The notes beneath the pieces are model-generated. The model was not told where the DNA came from and ran no database searches. It worked only from the letters and a program-made list of their open reading frames with translations. 5,567 bases of DNA from an uncultured Mollicutes bacterium (GTDB lineage Bacteria; Bacillota_I; Bacilli_A; RFN20; CAG-826): contig CALBGF010000093.1 of the NCBI GenBank assembly GCA_937893635.1, positions 1 to 5,567 on the forward strand, written 5' to 3'. Position 1 is the stretch's first letter. Each line of letters opens with the position of its first letter. Both the position numbers and the translations under genes were made by a program. Shown here piece by piece: positions 1 to 4,976 of this stretch.

Positions 1-3
1 TGA

Positions 4-186
4 CTAATTGATGCAATCATCAATTTCTTTTTTTACCTTATCCATGATTTGTTCCTCTAATTTTATTTGGACTTCTTTTTGATGTTTTTGTTCAAGCTCT
101 TGAAAGCGCTTTAATTTACTTATTGCCCATGCTGCTATAATTCCAAAGAGAAAATCAACCCAATATTTTAAGATAAATTCGACCAT
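4..186 (-). CDS. Small one-helix membrane protein with cytoplasmic coiled coil, possibly continuing past the window
   Basis: The ATG at 186-184 gives 60 residues up to a TAG codon at 6-4. It is preferred over the TTG at 210 because AAAGGAG lies just upstream of it. Residues about 4-24 (ILKYWVDFLFGIIAAWAI) form one hydrophobic helix. The rest is charged (KLKRFQELEQKHQKEVQIKLEEQ) and looks like an amphipathic or coiled-coil helix. Small proteins of this form are common in Firmicutes phages, sometimes near holins, but I recognise no specific family and assign no function. The gene has its own candidate promoter at 271-243 and is separated from the resolvase gene by about 95 bases. If TAG is read as Gln in this genome, this TAG is not the end, and the next codon (TCA) continues off the window edge. 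The length is therefore uncertain. Confidence 0.72.
   Translation of the reverse strand: MVEFILKYWVDFLFGIIAAWAISKLKRFQELEQKHQKEVQIKLEEQIMDKVKKEIDDCIN
6..25 (-). repeat. Perfect 8-bp inverted repeat at the TAG end of the membrane protein gene
   Basis: AATTGATG, a 4-nt loop ATTG, and CATCAATT form a perfect stem-loop covering the last codons of the membrane protein gene and the first base of its TAG codon. No U-run follows within the few visible bases, so it does not qualify as an intrinsic terminator from what can be seen. The stem is AT-rich and could be chance. Confidence 0.4.
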
Positions 187-242
187 TAAACTCTTCTCCT
201 TTAGAAACAAATATTTTTACTTTACTGGAACTCTTCATAAAT

Positions 243-271
243 ATTGTAAAATAGAATTATTTTATTAACAA
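243..271 (-). promoter_or_regulatory. Candidate sigma-A type promoter for the small membrane protein
   Basis: The -35 box is TTGTTA (271-266, 4 of 6 matches) and the -10 box is TACAAT (248-243, 5 of 6), separated by exactly 17 bp. It lies in the gap after the resolvase stop codon and would give a leader of about 50 nt before the ATG at 186. The region is AT-rich, so a chance match is possible, but spacing and placement both fit. Confidence 0.5.
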
Positions 272-280
272 GTTTTGTCC

Positions 281-772
281 TTATTCCCAATTCATTTCTG
301 AATTTTTTTTCTTAATATAATGCGCACCAATACAGATAGCATCACATTCATCTTCTGTAGCTTTTTTATTATATGTATTTAACACGTATTCTTTTGCAGC
401 TCGCTTTTGCTCCGGACGAGTTCGACCTTTAATTCCTAAAGTTGATCGCCATGTTCCGGGCAGAACCGCCTCCGTCGGCATTTCTAAACTGATACCCAGT
501 TCCCAAAGAATACCAAATACTTCGGCAAGTTTTTTAAAAGTAGATACATTATTTATATGCTGCCCATCCATGTAAATATCTTCAAAGACTAATTCTTGAA
601 TATCATAATCCATAATTAATTCTGCTACTTTTTCTCTTATCTTATGGAGCCTCATACCTTCATTATCATCAGTTAAAGTAAAATGTCCATAAGTATACAA
701 CTAATTATCTCTATAAACAGACCAGCCTGTCGTACGGCTACTCTAATCTAATGCTAATATATTATTTGCCAC
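281..772 (-). CDS. RuvC-like Holliday junction resolvase with two in-frame TAG codons
   Basis: This is a 163-codon gene of the RuvC/RNase H-fold endonuclease type, which cuts branched DNA such as Holliday junctions during phage replication, recombination or packaging. Starting at GTG 772 with GGAGGT 10 nt upstream, it reads ANNILALD, TAG, SSRTTGWSVYRDN, TAG, LYTYGHFTL. The acidic catalytic residues expected of the family are all present: D9 in LALD, E64 in LVFED, and D141 and D144 in DECDAICIG. The last pair matches the C-terminal DxxD of RuvC. The ambers are codons 10 and 24 (745-743 and 703-701). Without reading them through, only 9 residues would be made, or an internal TTG at 700 would give a 139-residue protein lacking D9 and with no ribosome binding site. 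The start overlaps the end of dUTPase by 11 nt, implying coupled translation. The stop is TAA. The family call is firm; decoding of TAG as Gln is inference. Confidence 0.85.
701..703 (-). other. In-frame TAG, codon 24 of the resolvase, probably read as Gln
   Basis: The TAG lies between WSVYRDN and LYTYGHFTL, in the turn between the first two beta strands of the RNase H fold, where family members carry a variable polar residue (compare patterns such as DGKL). Gln is acceptable here, but this position does not by itself identify the amino acid. Confidence 0.7.
743..745 (-). other. In-frame TAG, codon 10 of the resolvase, probably read as Gln
   Basis: The TAG directly follows the catalytic Asp in LALD and precedes SSRTTGW. 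Phage RuvC-like proteins often carry the string DQS at this point, so Gln is the natural reading. The reading frame is open and family-like on both sides. Confidence 0.75.
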
Positions 773-1334
773 TGGATCCAAAACCTCCAGTTCTTTCGCC
801 TCCTGGGGCATCATTTTCGGTGATATAATATTTTCGGATGATCCCTTGCCCTATACGCTCTCCTTTTTTAATAATAATATCCATAGGAGAAAAATTAATA
901 TATTGAAACATAATATGACCTTCATTATCTGGATTATTATAATAATCAGAATCCACAATTCCTTCTCCATTAGCAAGTACAAGCCAATGCTTTAGCGGCA
1001 TAGAGCTTCTTGCAACAAGCTCTAAATATTCATCATCGGCAAGTTGGCATTTAATACCAGTAGGAATAAGAGTAGGCTTAGTACGTAATGCTTTAGTTAA
1101 TTCTGCCATTTCATCTAAATATTTTGGTACTGTTCCTGTCTCTCCGGTTAACGTTGAAAAAATATCTCCATAGTTAGTTCCATAATTATTCATTATACTA
1201 CATAGAGTAAAGTAAGAAGGAATAACAATATCTTCGGCAGCCTCAAAGTCATAACCTGCGGCGTGCGCAGTGGCGCGCACCGGCAAATTAATATTTTGGT
1301 CTTTATACTTTTCAATTACTTCAAATTTTGCCAT
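762..1334 (-). CDS. dut: Trimeric dUTP diphosphatase (dUTPase) with an internal insertion
   Basis: The enzyme hydrolyses dUTP to dUMP and pyrophosphate, keeping uracil out of DNA and supplying dUMP for dTTP synthesis. All five motifs of the trimeric family are visible in its 190 residues: I (HAAGYDFEAA, 25-34), II (RSSMPLK, 109-115), III (ANGEGIVDSDYYN, about 121-133, with the catalytic Asp and the uracil-stacking Tyr), IV (GERIGQGII, 158-166) and V (RTGGFGSSGK, 181-190). It is longer than the usual 140-150 residues because about 45 residues (roughly 42-86) sit between motifs I and II. Such insertions occur in some Firmicutes phage dUTPases. The ATG at 1334 overlaps the upstream TAA by one base (TAATG), with AGAGGG about 10 nt upstream. 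The 3' end overlaps the resolvase gene. It acts as part of the nucleotide supply module with nrdD and nrdG. Confidence 0.95.
   Translation of the reverse strand: MAKFEVIEKYKDQNINLPVRATAHAAGYDFEAAEDIVIPSYFTLCSIMNNYGTNYGDIFSTLTGETGTVPKYLDEMAELTKALRTKPTLIPTGIKCQLADDEYLELVARSSMPLKHWLVLANGEGIVDSDYYNNPDNEGHIMFQYINFSPMDIIIKKGERIGQGIIRKYYITENDAPGGERTGGFGSSGK
783..788 (-). promoter_or_regulatory. Ribosome binding site of the resolvase, inside dUTPase motif V codons
   Basis: GGAGGT lies 10 nt upstream of GTG 772 and decides that start. The same six bases are the Gly-Gly codons of the conserved dUTPase motif V (RTGGFGSSGK), so the site is both coding and regulatory. Confidence 0.7.
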
Positions 1335-1600
1335 TAAAATGTTCCCTCTCTATCTCCTGGTTTATAGTATTCAATTTGAGTTTCTACGTAAGGATCTTTG
1401 ATGTCATTAACAATTTTTGTTAACGCTACTTTTTGATACTCATCAACTACTTCACCTTTTTGCTTTACTTCCTTGTGTTCATTAGTATATTTTGTTAATT
1501 CATATTTATTATTATGTTTTGCTTCTTCGATTAATCTTACTGCTTCTTCTTCACTATCTACTCTATAAGTCTCTACTACACTTACTAAATATTTAGCCAT
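1334..1600 (-). CDS. Conserved-looking phage protein of unknown function (88 aa)
   Basis: This 88-residue protein starts at the ATG at 1600, with GAGGTG upstream inside the last codons of the preceding gene. It begins MAKYLVSVVETYRVDSEEEAVRLIEEAK: a beta strand, then a short acidic helix, then a Lys/Glu-rich middle (KYTNEHKEVKQKGEVVDEY) and a strand-like end (VALTKIVNDIKDPYVETQIEYY). The pattern resembles small soluble alpha/beta proteins often found next to dUTPase or DNA metabolism genes in clostridial phages, but I cannot name a function. No signal peptide, membrane segment or Cys motif is visible. The stop TAA shares its last A with the dUTPase ATG, so translation of the two is probably coupled. 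Confidence 0.85.
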   Translation of the reverse strand: MAKYLVSVVETYRVDSEEEAVRLIEEAKHNNKYELTKYTNEHKEVKQKGEVVDEYQKVALTKIVNDIKDPYVETQIEYYKPGDREGTF

Positions 1601-1601
1601 A

Positions 1602-1862
1602 TTATAAAATCACCTCAATATCTATTTTATTTAAATCATAATTATTTTCTAAGCATTTATAAATTTGCGGAATTACTTTTTTATCTGCATAAGCTTTTGA
1701 ACCATAGATTTTAACTGTATAACAATTATAAATTTGGCAAGCATTTGCAATATCAATTCCTAAATTATCCATATTTGTTTTAATTTTATGTTTTTCGCCT
1801 GACTGATCTGTATAATAAATTATTTGATCAAAGCCAAACATATCAATTGCGCAAGTAATCAT
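1602..1862 (-). CDS. Small phage protein of unknown function (86 aa)
   Basis: The ATG at 1862 has a good AAAGGAG site upstream that overlaps the end of the preceding gene. The 86-residue product (MITCAIDMFGFDQIIYY at the start, VKIYGSKAYADKKVIPQIYKCLENNY in the second half) alternates predicted strands and helices, suggesting a compact soluble alpha/beta fold. It has two central Cys (ANACQIYNCY) and one near each end, but no metal-binding spacing that I recognise. I do not recognise the family beyond a general likeness to small phage proteins encoded among replication genes. It stops at TAA one base before the next ATG, so it belongs to the same translationally coupled run. Confidence 0.82.
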   Translation of the reverse strand: MITCAIDMFGFDQIIYYTDQSGEKHKIKTNMDNLGIDIANACQIYNCYTVKIYGSKAYADKKVIPQIYKCLENNYDLNKIDIEVIL

Positions 1863-1865
1863 ATC

Positions 1866-2240
1866 TTATTCTCCTTTAAAATAAACAATTCCTTGAGAAT
1901 AATCAAACAAATAAAAACACTCAGGACCATTCTTTGTTTTCACCCAAAATTCTAATGCTCCTGGTTCTTCAGATACACCAACAATTTCACCCATATCTTG
2001 TAAACATAAAATTACCTCTTGTGCAAAATTGTTTAAGCAATCTATTTTTAATGGTCCATGTTCAACTACTCGTTCAAAAACAGTATAATATTTAATTTGA
2101 TTGCTTAAAAGCATGTAATAATTAGAGTGATTATCATATTTATTAATTGCTTCTATTAATTGCTCTTCTGTTGGAATTGCTTCCTTAGGAACGTTTTCCA
2201 TAATATTTTTATTTAATTCATATAAACTTAATTCACTCAT
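1866..2240 (-). CDS. Phage protein of unknown function (124 aa), first gene of the promoter-driven run
   Basis: The ATG at 2240 follows AAGGAAAG with 6 nt spacing, and a consensus promoter lies just upstream (2292-2264), giving a very short leader of about 16 nt. The first half (MSELSLYELNKNIMENVPKEAIPTEEQ, written here only in part) is mainly helical and acidic. The second half (EIVGVSEEPGALEFWVKTKNG, then CFYLFDYSQGIVYFKGE) looks like consecutive beta strands. The middle segment LSNQIKYYTVFERVV is an amphipathic helix. No catalytic motif, signal peptide or membrane helix is visible, and I do not recognise the family. Its TAA lies three bases before the next gene, so it is the head of a compact five-gene run ending with the resolvase. 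Confidence 0.82.
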   Translation of the reverse strand: MSELSLYELNKNIMENVPKEAIPTEEQLIEAINKYDNHSNYYMLLSNQIKYYTVFERVVEHGPLKIDCLNNFAQEVILCLQDMGEIVGVSEEPGALEFWVKTKNGPECFYLFDYSQGIVYFKGE

Positions 2241-2263
2241 TTGACACTTTCCTTTTTTATTTT

Positions 2264-2292
2264 ATTATATCATATTTTTTGTTTTAAGTCAA
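2264..2292 (-). promoter_or_regulatory. Strong consensus promoter with extended -10, overlapping the nrdG 3' end
   Basis: The -35 box is TTGACT (2292-2287, 5 of 6 matches), the spacer is 17 bp, and the -10 box is TATAAT (2269-2264, perfect). TGA immediately before the -10 box gives TGnTATAAT, an extended -10, and that TGA is also the nrdG stop codon. Transcription should begin near 2257, about 16 nt before the ATG at 2240. This would express the dUTPase/resolvase run independently of nrdDG. Confidence 0.75.
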
Positions 2293-2752
2293 TAATTCTT
2301 TGGTTGCGCGAGCCGCGCATAGGAAGCGTAATATCTCTTTGTGATTCTATATATGGACCATCTACTAAAGTGTCTATAGTAGATAAAATATATTTTAAGG
2401 ATTTATTGCTATTATTTAATAATTCTTCATAAATATATCCAGTCCATACATAAATTTTTATATGTGGGAAATCTTTTTTTATTTCTCGAATTACTAACTC
2501 AGTTAGAAATAAATTTTCTGCACAAAGAGGTTCACCGCCAAGAATTGATAAATTACGTTGAATACCATTAGCAGAAATAGCTTGTTTGATTTGTTCTAAT
2601 GTTTCTGCTGTAAATTCTTTTCCTGCTTTATAATTCCAAGTTTCTGGATTAAAACAATTTTTACAATGATGAGGACAACCTTGGACCCAGAATGAAACAT
2701 TTACTCCAGGTCCATTAGCTGTATCGTTTATTTTTAAATCTGCGTATCTCAT
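2270..2752 (-). CDS. nrdG: Anaerobic ribonucleoside-triphosphate reductase activating protein
   Basis: NrdG is a radical SAM enzyme that uses a [4Fe-4S] cluster and S-adenosylmethionine to place the glycyl radical on NrdD. The 160-residue protein carries the cluster motif CxxxCxxC (CPHHCKNC, C26, C30, C33) in the typical context GPGVNVSFWVQGC, the GGEPL motif (72-76) that helps bind SAM, and the conserved end VDGPYIESQRDITLPMRGSR followed by NQRIID. The length is usual for the family. The ATG at 2752 is chosen because the family starts MRYADLKI. An in-frame extension to 2824 would only add residues that overlap nrdD exon 3 and look unlike the family. The start overlaps the nrdD stop as ATGA, and no strong separate ribosome binding site is seen, so it probably relies on coupling with nrdD. 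The stop is TGA. Confidence 0.96.
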   Translation of the reverse strand: MRYADLKINDTANGPGVNVSFWVQGCPHHCKNCFNPETWNYKAGKEFTAETLEQIKQAISANGIQRNLSILGGEPLCAENLFLTELVIREIKKDFPHIKIYVWTGYIYEELLNNSNKSLKYILSTIDTLVDGPYIESQRDITLPMRGSRNQRIIDLKQKI

Positions 2753-3051
2753 AAATGAACTATTCTGTCTCGAATTTCCTCCGTTCTTCCGTGATTCCAG
2801 AACTGAGAACCAATGTAGCCACACGTTCGTCTAGCCACATTTAATGTTTCATGATTGCGATTTCCGCAATTAGGACAATACCATTCAACATTTTCATCTA
2901 TTAAAATTTCACCGTCATAACCACACTCTTGACAATAATCAGATTTAGTATTTAATTCAGCATACATAATATGCTCATAAATAAATTGTATTACTGTTTC
3001 GACTGCTTCAATATTTCCTTGTAAATTAGAAGTTTCTATATAACTTATTGC
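2749..3051 (-). CDS. nrdD: nrdD exon 3: zinc-binding and glycyl radical domain of anaerobic ribonucleotide reductase
   Basis: These 100 codons form the C-terminus of NrdD, starting AISYIETSNLQGN directly after the intron's last G at 3052. Two CxxC pairs (CQEC and CPNC, exon residues 40/43 and 59/62) form the zinc site needed for radical generation. RRTCGYIG holds the glycine (exon residue 78) that carries the stable radical, about 22 residues from the end as usual. A TTG at 3054 could mimic a start, but no ribosome binding site precedes it, and the sequence continues exon 2 without gap or repeat (SPGG-AISYIE). The intron phase is 0. The end (IVHL, TGA) overlaps the nrdG start. HNH endonuclease codons run into the first seven bases of this exon. 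Confidence 0.95.
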   Translation of the reverse strand, partial: AISYIETSNLQGNIEAVETVIQFIYEHIMYAELNTKSDYCQECGYDGEILIDENVEWYCPNCGNRNHETLNVARRTCGYIGSQFWNHGRTEEIRDRIVHL

Positions 3052-3797
3052 CAAAGGTTTTTTGCTTGTAATTTTTCTTTAACAATAGCCTGTAATCGTT
3101 CTTTAGTTTCTATTGGAAGATTTTCAGTAAATTTTTGTTTTTTATTTTGTTCAGCTTGATTTGCAAACTCTCCGAAAACAAGTTGCTCCGCATAATATCT
3201 TTTATAAACCGCCTCTTCGAGCGTTTTAGTATATCCTAAATGGCAACGAATAGAATTTTTTCTAATTTCAGGATCGTATCTATTTCTATCTTTTCGGTAT
3301 GATACTCCGATAAAATTAGAGGTATTATTACTCATGAAGGATTTATTTTGAACGTTTTCACTTTGTTTGCAAATTCTTAAATTTTGCTTGCGATTGTCTT
3401 TAGGGTTACAATTTATATGGTCTATGACAATGTCTTTTTCAACACGATTATCAAGCCCCAAAATAACCCAACTCAATTCTCGCTGGGTTTTTTGTGCGGG
3501 TAAGCCGGTTACTATATGTCCATGGCTAAATCTCCATTTATGATATTTCACTTTTGGTAAATCTTCAGAGTCAATTATAAATTCATCAATTTTCTCTGAG
3601 GTAACACCATCATATAACCCGCCATAAGCAATGTCCTGTTCTATTCTATATTCATTTAAATCATTTTGGGCTCTAGGACAATTATCTAAGAATTTTCCAT
3701 GAGAATGTAACTGATGCATATGCTTAGAGCATAAAGTATATCCGCCTAAACGGATTTTTTTATTTACTGTTCTTCCACAAATTTCACAATTATACAT
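3045..3797 (-). CDS. Intron-encoded HNH homing endonuclease with AP2-like DNA-binding domain
   Basis: This 250-residue protein probably cuts intron-less nrdD alleles, so that repair copies the intron in. Residues 4-26 form a zinc-finger-like motif (CEIC, then CSKH: C4, C7, C23, H26). Residues about 72-110 match the N-terminal part seen in HNH-AP2 endonucleases (EFIIDSEDLPKVKYHKW). The HNH core is VIDHINCNPKDNRKQNLR (124-141), with D126, H127 and the Asn positions. Residues about 158-212 (SNFIGVSYRKD, through the Tyr-rich helix to FGEFAN) are an AP2-type DNA-binding domain. The ATG at 3797 follows AAAGGA (3809-3804), which sits directly after the 3' strand of P7, so translation and folding of the ribozyme may compete. 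The stop TAA (3047-3045) lies inside nrdD exon 3, so the ORF crosses the splice site. All domains look intact. Confidence 0.93.
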   Translation of the reverse strand: MYNCEICGRTVNKKIRLGGYTLCSKHMHQLHSHGKFLDNCPRAQNDLNEYRIEQDIAYGGLYDGVTSEKIDEFIIDSEDLPKVKYHKWRFSHGHIVTGLPAQKTQRELSWVILGLDNRVEKDIVIDHINCNPKDNRKQNLRICKQSENVQNKSFMSNNTSNFIGVSYRKDRNRYDPEIRKNSIRCHLGYTKTLEEAVYKRYYAEQLVFGEFANQAEQNKKQKFTENLPIETKERLQAIVKEKLQAKNLWQ

Positions 3798-4047
3798 ATT
3801 TTTTCCTTTCGACTATATCTTCTAATAGCGGGATACCTCCGCTTCATTAGCTGTGCGCTTCCTGATGTGATAAAATCACCAGTACAATTAGTCTGTACAC
3901 CTTCTTTATTAAATAAAATAATAAAGCTTGGCACGGGATTTCCAATTAAGTGTCCCCCGTTAGCTTAGACTTATATAAATCTAAACACCGTTTTTTCTTA
4001 CGTTCACACAGTTTCAAGGTGGCTATTTTAAGTTATATTGAAATTTA
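3052..4047 (-). ncRNA. Group I intron 2 in nrdD (996 nt, with HNH gene)
   Basis: The 5' site follows the U of the last GGT codon of exon 2. P1 pairs AGGTGGTT (4054-4047) with AGCCACCT (4024-4017), placing the exon's final U opposite G. The core at 3964-3926 reads GCTAACGGG, a variable loop, and CCCGTGCCAAGC, closely resembling the P4-P5 region of T4 td-type introns. A P6a hairpin follows. P7 pairs GACTA (3893-3889) with TAGTC (3815-3811), and P8 lies between (CTAAT with ATTAG and a GCGG/CCGC stem). The HNH gene begins just after P7, in the P9 region. The last intron base is the G at 3052. Splicing restores SPGG-AISYIE, in phase 0. An in-frame TAA is the first intron codon, so unspliced RNA ends NrdD at once. 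This looks like a IA-type phage intron; the subgroup is my judgement. Confidence 0.93.
3804..3809 (-). promoter_or_regulatory. Ribosome binding site of the HNH endonuclease, adjacent to P7
   Basis: AAAGGA lies 6 nt before ATG 3797 and one base after the 3' strand of P7 (3815-3811). A ribosome bound here would cover ribozyme core bases, so endonuclease translation and splicing could interfere. The interference is inference. Confidence 0.6.
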
Positions 4048-4649
4048 ACCACCTGGACTTAATTCTTGAAATTCTGCTTCAAATTCTAACTTAGTAAAAG
4101 CATCTATTTCTTCAAATACAGGTACGTGGTAACTATTGGTTATGTAGTCTCGATCCTTTCCATCAAGTTCAATAAATATATCTTTACCAAATCTATTTTT
4201 TAGACATTTAGCAAATTTATAAGTAGTGCTTTCAATAGGAGAACCATAAACACTATAACTAATATTTTCAGCTTCTCGCCATTCAGCACATTTGTCATTT
4301 AACTTTTTCATCACTGCTAAGCCAAATTCTTTTCCGCCTTTAGTATGACTTTCTCCAGTCATATATTTTACACATTCATATAAAGCAGCATATCCAAGAG
4401 ATAAAGTTGAATAATTGTTATGTAATAATTCATGAATACTAGCTCCTTGCGGTAAACGAGCTAAAGCTCCATATCTCCAAAGTATTGGTGATACATCAGC
4501 ATTAGCATGGCTTAAACGTTCATGTCGTGCTTGAAGTGCTCTATGACATAACTCAAGACGCTCATCAAATAATTTCCAAAATTTATCAAAATCACCTTTT
4601 GAAGAAAAAGCTACATCAGCCAATGAAATTGTCACTACACCTTGGTTAA
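4048..4649 (-). CDS. nrdD: nrdD exon 2: central catalytic barrel of anaerobic ribonucleotide reductase
   Basis: The exon begins with TT, which completes the Phe codon split by intron 1, then reads NQGVVTISLADVAFSSKGDF and on to EFQELSPGG. It encodes about 200 residues of the alpha/beta barrel in which ribonucleoside triphosphates are reduced. NQGVVTI-type sequence following YYGRF is the conserved continuation of the stretch carrying the active-site MGCRSFL in exon 1. A GTG at 4635 could mimic a start, but the conserved residues FNQGVV lie upstream of it, so it is internal. The exon ends at the U of GGT, followed by TAA in the intron. No frameshift or internal stop is present, so the gene is intact if both introns splice. 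Confidence 0.94.
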
Positions 4650-4976
4650 CAATTGTTTTATATATTACTATATAATTTAGACTATCTCTTCTATTAATTT
4701 TAAGAACTTTTGAACTTCTTGTTGCTATTCTTTTTCATTGGTTAAAACGATTAGTCCAAAATTAATAGCGAAGCGCTTCGGATGGTGATAAAATCCATCC
4801 TACTGGGTTACATTCATCACCCATAGTCGTTACACCTTCCTAATAAGATATTTATTAGGCTTGGCACGGTATTGTCCCATAGGGAGTTCACCGTTAGCAA
4901 AATTTTTATTTTAATTTCACACCGCTTTATCACGCGTTCACTTCGTTTAATGACGCCCTAATTTTAGGTGTAATTA
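4650..4976 (-). ncRNA. Group I intron 1 in nrdD (327 nt, no protein gene)
   Basis: P1 pairs exon bases GACGCT (4982-4977) with GGCGTC (4957-4952), putting the exon's final U opposite G. The core GCTAACGGTGAACTC, a loop, and ACCGTGCCAAGC (4898-4859) matches td-type P4-P5, followed by a P6a hairpin. P7 pairs GACTAT (4828-4823) with ATAGTC (4685-4680). Near P8, an 11-bp stem (4768-4758 with 4701-4691) closes a 56-nt loop. P9 is a perfect 7-bp hairpin capped by GTAA, a GNRA tetraloop (4675-4658). The intron ends in G at 4650. Exon 2's first bases TTAA can pair with the IGS flank as a 4-bp P10. Splicing gives YYGR-F-NQGVV, with the Phe codon split after its first base. No ORF of note is present, so it can splice but has no endonuclease of its own in this window. 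Confidence 0.93.

Noticed and set aside
281..700. Resolvase starting at TTG 700 under the standard code
   Set aside because: It would lack the catalytic Asp and first beta strand and has no ribosome binding site, while a well-placed GTG start and family sequence exist upstream across the TAGs.
701..745. TAG codons as sequencing errors
   Set aside because: Two separate single-base errors giving the same stop codon in one short stretch, with no frameshift, is unlikely, although I cannot exclude it from the sequence alone.
2241..2432. Plus-strand reading frame of 63 codons
   Set aside because: It lies opposite nrdG and its promoter, shows no protein family features, and every supported gene is on the minus strand.
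2753..2824. N-terminal extension of NrdG
   Set aside because: The extra 24 residues overlap nrdD exon 3 and do not look like NrdG; the family start MRYADLKI with ATGA coupling fits at 2752.
3798..4047. Long gene-free stretch upstream of the HNH gene as an intergenic regulatory region
   Set aside because: It is accounted for by P1 to P7 of the group I intron.
4769..4780. Palindrome CGAAGCGCTTCG as an operator
   Set aside because: It lies in the P8 region of intron 1 and overlaps bases shared with intron 2 (GAAGCGC), so ribozyme structure is the simpler explanation.
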